This document shows, one piece after another, positions 41,601-52,300 of a DNA stretch of 64,000 bases (its first letter is position 1; every line of letters starts with the position of its first letter). Source of the stretch: Leuctra nigra (taxonomy: Eukaryota; Arthropoda; Insecta; Plecoptera; Leuctridae); the NCBI GenBank assembly GCA_934045905.1, contig OW203768.1, positions 10,878,316 to 10,942,315 on the forward strand, in the 5' to 3' direction. Under the pieces are notes generated by a model. The model was not told the DNA's origin. It was given only the letters and a program-made list of their open reading frames with translations, and did no database searches. The translations under genes were made by a program, and so were the position numbers.

Positions 41601-43045
41601 TCCTTGTAGTTGATGCCTCCTGGAAAAAATTATATGAATATACCTAGTTATCAATTAAAGGATTTTTCAAAAGTTTGCAAAATAAAAGTGTAAACGGTAT
41701 CATTTAAAATATTTTTAGCAATCAATGTATACAATTGAACAAAGATTAAATTGAACAAAGATAAAGATAAGAACTAAAAGATAAGAAATAATCAAAAAAG
41801 ATAATGATAATAAAGATAAGTAGAAAATTTGCTAAATAAAAATCTTATTGAATTGAATCGAATAAAATGTTCGAATTATTTCGTATCATAGAATTATTAT
41901 GTTTTACTTGTAGAATATGGGGTAAGCTTACCGTTTGTGTCAGGTACTGAAATCGAGTCTTGATTCACATGTTTGGATGTTCTAAAAGAGCATCTTCTGA
42001 TCCATCGTTATACCCAACTGCAAGCTGAAGTCTTTAGAAGTCGCTTTTACTGATTTTGTCACCAAATAATCATTTACATTTTTTTCTAACAAATTTAAAT
42101 TGACATCCAATATCAGTAAATATTGGTAATCATCTGACACTTGATATTCTCTTCAAATTGAAATAGAAATTGACATGGTAAACATCGTTGCCAAAAATGA
42201 CAAAAAATATCCAGACATAATCCATGACCAAGAAAGCAATCGCTGAATCTCATTCAAAGAAGGAGATATTATACATAAATAGAACAACGATACTGGAATG
42301 AGTTTGGGAAGAAAAATGAAGATGGATTTTTATGGATATGAAGACAGAAGTAATTTAACTGAAACCTTCTAGAAAATTATTTACATTCAATACAAATAGT
42401 ATTATTTCACTGATGGTTTGGAAGCTTTCGTTAGAAGCAACGGATGTAAAAACAGCTATTTCTGAAATTAATTCTGTACCTACCTCATTGGTAAAATGGC
42501 GGAATTTCCATTGTCTCGATGTTGCGTTGCACACTTTTGGAATGATGTAATAAAACTATATAATTTACCATTTTACTGATGTCAAAAATACAGTTATATT
42601 GAATAATTCTCTTACACCATGGCACTTGTCACCATTACAAATATGATTGCATGAGGGCAGAATTACTGGTTTTGAACTCTCCTCAAGAATCATGAAAATG
42701 GACTTCCGTCCTTCTACTTCTGGACTTCAGAATTGTATTCATGCATAGAATGTTATAAATTGAGTTGGCCATCAGATCATGCACAAGCACAGCGTCTTTG
42801 AAATTACTTATTGGGATTTTCCATCGATTTTATCAACCACTATGGTCCAGTTTTCAAGACCAGCTGCTAGTTAAGTTTAAAAGGTCATTCAAGGAATGTT
42901 ATTGGCTGTTACCGTGGCATTCATTATAGTATTACTAATCAACTGTTTAAAATTAAGTAGAGTACTGAAAAACTGGCAAACATGATTATGACAGGTAATT
43001 GATAAACATCCAATACAATTTTCAAAACTGTATATTTAATCATAT
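38700..43045. other. Gene-free interval downstream of both gene clusters
   Basis: Holds an (AAATGC)n patch near 39390, a diverged repeat-like block at 40190-40450 with GAAATTTGG phrases, a purine-rich GAA/GGA stretch at 40965-41035 and a dispersed repeat at 42505-42745. No protein-like frames. Confidence 0.4.
42505..42745 (+). repeat. Dispersed repeat D, copy 1
   Basis: Shares TGCGTTGCACACTTTTGGAA, TGATGT, then TGACTGATG-, ATTCTCTTACACC- and ACTGGTTTTGAAC-like words with 53895-54145 and, in reverse, 61850-62030. Unclassified. Confidence 0.55.
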
Positions 43046-43051
43046 TTTATT
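43046..43051 (-). terminator. Polyadenylation signal for the polycystin-1-like gene
   Basis: AATAAA on the minus strand about 210 bp downstream of the TGA stop at 43261-43263, the first canonical hexamer after the coding region. Confidence 0.5.
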
Positions 43052-43260
43052 ACATTCTAATTATGGTAATACTAGACTGACCTATTCGTAGTGAAAACAA
43101 CTGGCTTCTTATTTCTAAATGAAACTGTCTGTTAAAGCACATCTTACTTCAGATAGTAGAATGGAATACGTAGTCCTTCGTGGACTAACTGGTCTGGCCG
43201 ATCAAATTGAACGAGAATACCCCCAGCGATGCCCATCAGTGCGCATGGGCAGGGATGATA

Positions 43261-46200
43261 TCACTCCTCTTGATCTGATCTTTTTGGTTGTGTTTGTTTC
43301 TCTGCATTGTTAACTAGATCTGTTCTGGTCTTGTGTCGGCCACGTCTTGGTGTTGTGGTGTCTTCGGTTGTGGTGTCTGCATTCGTCGTTGTTGGTAAAC
43401 TAGGGCCAGGAGGTACTGATGTGTTACCCTCACGTTTAGTTACTACTGGAGATGTAGGGTCTGGCAATTTTCTCCTCGCATTTGATGCAGGCCTTGTTTC
43501 GGTCACGTCGTTGTTTGGAGATGTAATTGAAACATCGACAACTCTTCTCCGAGTATTAGATTCAGGTCTAGTTTGGGTCATATCGACGACAATGTTGCTC
43601 TCAGGTGGTGCCGACTTGCTACCCACTTGTTTCGTTGCGATTGGAGGTGTCAATGGAACGTCAACCACTCTTCTCCGAGCACTAGATGCAGGTCTGGTTT
43701 TAGTCACATCGTCCACAAGGTTGCTCGCAGGTTTTGTCGACTTGTTAACAGCATTACTTGTGTCTGGAGATGCCGTTGGAACGTCGCCCACTGTTCCCTC
43801 AGCACCAGATTCAAGTGTAGTTTGGGTCGCACCGTCGTTAAGATTGCTCTCAGACGGTGACGGGTTGTTGGCTATTCTTGTAGTTTCGTTTGGGGATGTA
43901 GGTGGAGCGTCGGCCACTTTTCTCCGAGCACAGGATTCAGGTCTTGGTAGGGCTTCATCTTCGACGAGGTTACTCTCAGGTGCTGCTGAAGACTGCGCCA
44001 TTTCGCGACTTGTTCTACATGGTATTGACGTATGTCCACGTACGCTTGAAATTGCTTGCTCTCTCTTTTCCGCTTTACAAGTTTTTAATTCCTCTACGGG
44101 TCGGCTTTGGGGCTTTGAGACTGGCTTAATATCTGTTCCAGCGACGGTTTCTTTAGGCCTTGAACCCTTTTCGACCAAAATGTTACTTTGAAGATTACTT
44201 TTACAAGATCTTCCGGAAATTTGAGTAGTCTTCTGTTCATCCATAACCTTTCGTACGTCAATGCCACAGTAATTCTTTGGCGGATACGATCTTTGTTTAT
44301 TGATAAGATGAGGAGGAGGAGGTGGAGGAAGACAAGTACTTTTATCTTTTGCTTCAAATTTAGCAAGATGGTGATCACTAGGGCCAACACCTACACTCTG
44401 AGAAACAGGAATTTCTTGTGCTTCAATTTCAGAAAGACCGTGATCACTAGGGCCAACACCTACACTTTGAGAAACAGGAATTTCTTGTGCTTCAATTTCA
44501 GAAAGATCGTGATCACTAGGGCCAACACCCACACTCTGAGAAAAAGGAATTTCTTGTGGTTTAATTTTAACAAGATTGGGATCACTAGGGCCAACACCCA
44601 CACTCCGAGAAAAAGGAATTTTTTGGGGTTCAATTTTAACAGGGTCGGGATCATTAGGGCCAACACCCACGCTCAGAGAAACAGGAATTTCTTTTGCTTC
44701 AATTATACGTAAATCTGGTCCTGCGTGGACGTTTTCGTGTGTAGGCTCTGGAGTTATGGGAATTGAGATAGTCGAGATACTGTCGGGACGAATGGACTGT
44801 ACGGTTCGTAGAGAAGTTTCAGGCACATCCCTGACAAGATTTTGATCACTAGATGCATCATCTATCTGCTCAATTTTTTCCTTACTTCCGATGTCCTCGA
44901 CACTTTTTTCCGCAGAAGTATCTTGATTCTTTTCCGCAGAAGTATCTTGATTCCTTTCCGCAGAAGTATCTTGATTCTTTTCCGCAGAAGCATCTTGATT
45001 CATGAGTGCTAACAGTCGATCGAGATTGGATTTTAAGAATATGTAGGGCGGCTTGTACTTGAGAGACCTAAGGCTAGAGGCTTGTCTGCCTACATTTAAT
45101 TCCTTGGATTTTGTTTTACTAAAAGTCTCTTCGTCTATGTCTACGACGCTTGTTCCACTGAAAAATTTATAAGAGAACTCATCTTCATCCACATTGTCTA
45201 AGCCATCTTCATCCATACCCTCTTTTGTTTTGTAATTGTTTATGATATGGTCAATTTCAAGAAGCCTCTCTCTGGGTACGAATTTGTAATCACCAGACGA
45301 CTTTATTCTGAAGAATATTTCTTCGCCAGTCATCTTGTCGTCCACACCTTCCATTGACTTCAGTGTGGAGACTAACATTGACTTCATCCGTCTTTCAGAA
45401 AGCGTATCTCGTTTCTGATGGTGGTGGCGGGGTATTCTTTTTTTCTCGTCGGAAATGGAGTTTTCCAGAGAGTCCACAGCGACTATCCTCATGGTTTCGA
45501 GGCGATTGCGTTTAATCGAGAAGGCGTTACTACGTGGAAGAATCACTGGTTTAATTGTCGCCACAGATGAAGCCATGTAGTCGGCGCCTCCATGAAATCG
45601 ATGCTTGTGATGTTTACGGGAAACTTTATTTGTAACCCAGTCCAGGACATAGTCTACTATACCATAAGTAGAGCTTTTTAAATGCGCACGTTTTAATATA
45701 GTTATTTTATAGTGTACGTTGATTATTGTCATGGACACTCCTCTAACAAGAATGATGACGAGTAAATAACACACGAGAAATAAGAACGGTCCGATGAATA
45801 CTTTACATCCGAGCAGCGGCTCTGTACCGATTACTTTGTTCCTTGGTATCGCAGCTAATGAAAGGAGAGTGAATACGATACTCCCATAGTCACGATAAAA
45901 GCGATGAGTATGAGCAGCTAACAAATAAGCGACATACACAAAACTGTTCACCAGGATTGCAAGGAAGAACAACAGGGCAACTAATGATCCAATAGCTGAT
46001 TTAAGTGTCCATTGAAGAGTTTCAGATACTCGACCAATACGCAGTAACTTCCATAATCTAATAGTGGATACTGCAATTTGAATTGTTCCGATATACCGAA
46101 AGCCATCGTCCCATACAGTAGGGGTCTGGAAACTGAAATATCCATCAGAAGTGCTGTCATGAAAATCTTCGATCAGTTCGCTTAACTTAGCACCCCGCGT

Positions 46201-49200
46201 ATACCAAACGTAACCGGTGGCTATACACAGTCCAATGATCAGAATGTCAACATAGTTCCATATATTGGTGCAGAAATCATACACCGATATATCTCTTACT
46301 CTTTTGGTATGTACCCATATATGCAACATGAGTATGATGACGGCTACGCATGAAGCAGTAATAATCGATAGGTCAGTGTTTTTCCGGTCGATCTGAAGTG
46401 ACACCGCACTCACAATCTCATGGAAGCGCCACTCGCCGGTGGCACCGTGTTCGATCAGGTAAGATACCACCTGTAGTTGATTCAGGTTGACACAGTATAT
46501 CGTGAACTCGAGAAATATGGCGCGCGTGTGCACGTCCAACCAGTTCATATTTAGGAGAATTTCTATCTCGTCCATGGATTGGTTCAACGACGTGTCGAGG
46601 TCCATGACGTATCCACCTCCCGGATACATGCCGAATTCCCCTAAGTGTGTCACACTTTTTGTGACCGAAACATTTCGATAAACCCAAGGTGAAGTGTCGG
46701 CTTTATTGAGGTCGTCGTATTCGGAAAAATTATGCGACCATTGTATATTGTAGTCACCCTTTTCTTCGTTGTCGAAATTATATTCGCTTTGACACTTGGT
46801 GGAGTAGAACCGTAACTCGTCTGGTACTACACAGTCACCGCCACGAACACGAATTTGTCTAAGACGAGGAACTCTCAGTAGATAATTATTGAAGTCCAGC
46901 GATGTTCCTTCCTCCCCAAAATTTGAGAAGTATTTTAATCCGTAGATCGCGGGCAGCAAAGTGTTATTCAGGTACTTTATAAAACTATGCATAGTTTGAA
47001 CTTCTATGTGAGTCATTGTGTCGATAGTATTCACAGACGAAATCAAGTCTATCAAATCCTTTGTGCTCCTGTGAGTTGTACTCAGATTGCCTTTGTTTCC
47101 CAATATAACTGCGATTAAGAGTACTACAAACAAGAGAAATAGACCCACATCTGTAAGAATGATCATCAGTTTTCGCTCAAAAAAGTCCTTTTCCTTTAGA
47201 CTTGCAATTTGCTGAGCGTCTTGCGGTCGGTAAAGTGTGTTCCTCGTGCCAATCAATCTCGACTCACCAGTTGAATGACGTGCTCTCTCAGAATTTAATA
47301 CGTCCTGTTCAAATGTGAATTCTGCAGCCTGTCCATGTCGGTTTATATAATAAGCGATGAAAATTGCGACAATCAGCATCTTGATCGGTTGTAAATCAAT
47401 TATTATAAAGAATATCACGAAAGCTACATGGCTCAACCAATTTAGGCATGAATGAACGCCGAACTTAATACCGTATAGGAAAATAAATGCCAATGCAATT
47501 ATTATCGTAGATATGCTGACAAACCATCCAACATAAATGCACCAACTTGGTAAAGGTCTCCAGAAAGGCCCACGATCATATCTTGATGGCTCGTCTGGTT
47601 CTGCTTGTTTCATAATTTCCCATAAATCAATAGTTCCAGGTTTGGACATAGGTTTTGACCATTTGAACAGTTGAGTAACTAACATCAACGGAATAAACAC
47701 AAAGATTAGGCCTAATATTGACATAATTAAGTCCCCAATCTCCCACAAAAAGCTGTCGTCCGCTAATGTATAAACATCAGGATTGTTACGGTCTTTATAG
47801 AAGATCATGCTCATTAATAACGCTAGAACTGCCATAGTGAAAAAGTTTGTGACTTTCTGACATTTGGTGTGATGGTTGTAAGGATGACGCCAAATGACGG
47901 TGACCGAATACTGAGAGCTTTTTATCCCTTTTTGTTCGTAAAATTCGTACCTCCTGGACAGATATTCCGACTTGTCGGCTGGCTTCACGACACAGTAATT
48001 TGAAGCCTGATCTACTGACAATGACATCCATTGATTGACAAGAAACACCTTGACCGTTTTGTTCTGTAGATCAGACACTATGATCTTATCGCAGTACCAT
48101 GTTGGATGCGGGCCAGAATTATCGGACCACAAATGGATCTCTCTTAAATTCCCCAGTCCTTCACGTGTGAACAAAAGAAACCAACAGTCGGATCCAGTAA
48201 TCAACAGGTTTTTCGAGGCATTCTGTAGCTCAATCCTCAGACTCATTCCATTTACCCCCGCAAGTTGAATGCGAATGCCGGAAGACGTTCCCGAGAAGGA
48301 TCTGTGGCCAGTGTACACAGCCACAAGATACCTGTACGTATAGTCAATGTACCTGCCTTGAAGACTGGTCACATCTCGCTTTGCCAGTTGGTGAATATCT
48401 TTATTGTGAGCGATCGCCAATAAAGTCACGTACATCAGTAACAGCAGAAGGACGAATATCAAGATGAATAAATGCTCGACAGGTGAATGGTAGAAGGCTT
48501 TCACTGAACCTACTACGTCAATTCGATTTGGCTCTAAATAGGTCGATCCCGAAAAGATTGATAAATGAGAGCATCGGCAATGTAACAGCGATGAATTCGT
48601 CAGATGTCCCGGAACGCAACCATCTGTTGCCCAATCAGTTTCCGTAGCGTGCCGGAAGGAACACTTGACTTTCGACACTTGGAATGCGTATTTCACTGCC
48701 AGAACCCTGGAACAGCTGTGAGGATTACTGTCGACAGCCGCCTTGTGCGGTAAAATCCCAACATAAAACCATGTCCCGTCCGACTTTGACATCTCAGAAG
48801 ATGTGACGGTGAATCTTTCCTCTTCGTCACCCTGCGAGACGGTCGTCGCTGTTTTGAAGTCGTCCAAGGTCGGTCTTCTGTCTGGAGTTATAACGACGTC
48901 GAGCTTCGCCTGTGATCTTGACTGCACGAATTTCAAGAACAATACGAATCCTTTGTTGACGACGATCCTATGTACACGGATGTGTTCAGTCTTGAGGCGG
49001 CCCATACTGGAATTCACGCATACTTCTCCCTCCGTCAACTGGATACGCGTTTCAGAGTTCCTTGATTGGTTGATTTTCAGGAAAATGTCTACCGGAGATG
49101 GTAAACGGGAGAAGACTTTCGGTTTGACGCCTTCGTTCTCTGTGAACGAAATGTGTTCTTTGATGACTAAGTCAATACTTTCAGTATTCATTTCTTCGCC

Positions 49201-49349
49201 GCTGTGCTTGAACCAAGTAGGATTTCCTTCTAACAAGGATATTTGCACGCTGATGTCACGAACATCTTTGCTCAATGCTTCCGCCAATGCAGTGTCGATT
49301 TTCACCACGGTTTCGTTGTTTGCACCATATCTTGTACCGAACTGCTTTC
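43261..49349 (-). CDS. Polycystin-1-like exon 8: GPS, PLAT, channel and C-tail
   Basis: A 6.1-kb terminal exon with 2029 codons. Landmarks: GPS at about 48550-48660 (C...C-R-C-S-H-L-S-I-F); TM1 around 48410-48475; PLAT at about 48010-48340 (YLVAVYTGHRSFSGTSSGIR, IHLWSDNSG, WYCDKIIV); polycystin extracellular loop about 46380-46990; the 'YDFCTNIWNYVDILIIGLCI' segment and RLWKLLRIGR S4-S5 region at about 46000-46300; final TM around 45720-45800. The pore-side sequence reads FTLLSLAAIPRNK without the LGD-type filter of polycystin-2. The tail holds a basic/Ser segment, acidic stretches and three repeat types. Confidence 0.95.
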
Positions 49350-52300
49350 CTGAAAAAATAATGTATTGTAGATGTAAATTGCGTAAACCATTCTGTCAAT
49401 GCTTCACGATACTTTAACGTTTCACACTTCTAAGCAGTTACATTCGTGTTAAAGTATGAAATATAGTTTTCAGCACTCTTTTGGCTTGTACTAATCAATG
49501 GGCATGACAGTGCACTGTCATGCCATAAAATGATAACTAAGCTTGTTTGGAAAAGCATAATATTTAAATGTGAACTCGTTGAAATTTCATGCTTTGTCAA
49601 AAATGTACAACACATTCTCTTGCCTAGGTATTTTTCTTGGTAGCTCTTCCTTCTCCTCATCACTTCATATGCGAATTACATAAAATTACAAGTAAAGGAA
49701 ATCATGTAATAATGAAAATGAATGCAACCAAACAACCAATTTATTGCAACTAATTTATAGATTATTGTATTAAATTTGGTCGTAGTCTTCAAACCTAGTA
49801 TGTATACAATACAATAACAAGAAGTGCAATCCATAATTTTAAAATTGTATTAATTGCACATAGTTTCCACAGCACGCCGTTAAATATAAAATAAAAATAT
49901 TCCAAATAGATGCAAAACATACCTGCGAGATTTCCCGGCTTGTCCACTGTCACCCACAGCATGATCTTCCCCGTCGAGAAGACCTTCGCGTCCATCTGGC
50001 TCTCGTGGAGGCTGGCGACGACGTCGGCGAGGTCGGCGATGCGGGGGAGGATGACGCGAGAGGCCAGGTCGACGTCGTTGTCGGCGGTGGACGGCGATGT
50101 CTGGCCGCTGATTTCATCCAAGACCATTGACATGGAGGCCAGGACGTGTCTGAGGGATCCATTTCACATAGTCAACCCCGTGCTATTACTTGGAAAACGC
50201 TTGTGAACGCCTTTATCAGCGAGCATTCGAAATGCATGAAAATAATAAGTTCACTGATCAATGTTTGTTGTACCGAGTGTACGTTAAAAGTACAACTCAT
50301 TTCTGTTTGTAATGAGATAAAGTACGAGCATTATCTCAGTGAATGGTACAGTCACATTCAGAAGATGCTTGCGACAGAAGGAGAAACTTACTCTATCAAC
50401 TCCACGACATTCTCCTTGGGCATCGCGCCGAAGTCCTGTGTCCGTCGCATCCGGTCGACAGCTCTGGCGAGGACGTCGGCGGCGATCTCGGCGCGGGACT
50501 GGGGGACGGCGTCGTCGCCCGCTGCCAGCCGCACGCGGAGGGCGAGGACGTCGGCGGCGACCTCGGCGTGGGACTGGGGGACGGCGTCGTCGCTCGCTGC
50601 CAGCAGCATGCGGAGGGCGAGGACGACTTGCCGCGTCGACTCTACCGTCGGTATCGGGATGCGCGCTGCAACGTCATCGGCGTGGTGTCAGAAGTTTATG
50701 GACTAAGTTCAGTTGGAAGTGACATTTTATTTATTTACATCATTACTTTAGATGTAATATACGTTTTATCCCTTGGCTAATGAGGAAATTAAGAATAAAA
50801 TAATTATATTGATACTATACTCTTCGTGTTGGTATTCGAATCAATTCGAAATATTTTATCTTCAAAATTAATTACTCCAGTGTGTGAATATATCCTTGAC
50901 TTGTAGTGGGAAGGAAAAAGTCTCTTCTTGCATATTTTTGGAATGTTATGCAATAAAAATCATGATCTAGCTTCATTCAATATCCAATAAGAAAATAAAT
51001 GAACGGGAAGTTGACATGAAGTTTGAAAACATTCAAGTACCTACCTATAACTTCGACGCTAGAAACCGCTCCATTTCGCTAATATAACACATGAGTAAGA
51101 GAGAGACACGACATATTGAGCTTTAGCGACATCTAGCGTCGAGGTTAGGAACTTTTTTATTTTATTTTTACTTATCGTTTATACCATTTATTTTCTTTTA
51201 AACTGAACGATCGTTGGCGCAACATATAGAGATTCTAGCAATTCTGTGACGATTTCGTCAGCCATCTCACCGAGAGCCTTGAGAAACTGCAGCTTCATCT
51301 CGACCCTCCAGTACAGGAGCTTCTCCTCCTTGAAGTGTTGCGCGACACTCAGGACCAGCATCAAGGTCATCTGCACGACGGCCGAGCTTCTGCCGTCGTC
51401 GACGAGGTCCTCCATTGACCTGCCGTCGCCGCGGTCGAGGAACAGCGATTGGAACGCCGACGGCGTCCAAGTACCAGATGGGGGCCTCACCTATGATCAA
51501 CGACGTCCAATTTACCTCGTTGCGGCTATGATGGACACCGAAACTTTACGGTTTCCTTGGAATAGGAAAAAGAATACTACTCTTCTAACTAAATTCGGAA
51601 TTATCACGCTTCATTCATACCTTTGATGATAATTTATTGGTAAGATTTTTAGTTTTTAGTTCTAAAATCTTGGCAATACAAATTTGAGCTTAAACTTTAA
51701 TATTGCACAGTCCATGGAACAACACGCGTCATGATGTACTGTACGCGGTCTGCTCACCTGCACGCCGAAGGTAACGTCGACGGACATGCCGTACTGGTTG
51801 ACCGCCTTCACCGTCAACCTCGTCTCGTAGCGCCGGACGCGGTCACCCTCCGCGAGGATCACGTCGACGAACCTCGCGCGCCCCGGCCGCGCCTCCTCGA
51901 CGACGTCCAGCAGCACCCTGGGCGCCTCGTGGTACAAGAGGAACGTCAGCGGCCGCGACGTGTCGACGTCGACGAAGCTCGAGCACGACACGTTGAAGTG
52001 GTTGCCGACGACGCCGGACGGAGGCGACGCGTGGCAAGTGCCGGCGGACGGGGGCGTCGTCATTGTCAGAGTGTAGGTGGCGACGCCGTTGACGCCTCCT
52101 GGAAGGTCAAGATTAACTCTACAATTATGTGTTACAAAAGACTGACTTGAAGAATATCTTAGAACATCCTAGAAAGAATAGGTAAAATAAGATAAGATAA
52201 TACAGGTTTTATGTAAAACTTCCTGTGGAATTAGGATAATGTGAAGGTTTACTTGAGAAGTAAAAACCTCCGACCGAACCGGGGCTCGAATTCTGGACCT

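Noticed and set aside
43307..44191. Plus-strand open frame of 294 codons opposite the polycystin tail
   Set aside because: It is the complement of the well-supported polycystin exon; its openness comes from the repeat codon pattern.
48803..49417. Plus-strand open frame of 204 codons opposite polycystin exon 8
   Set aside because: It overlaps the GAIN-encoding region on the other strand and has no independent domain signature or start context.
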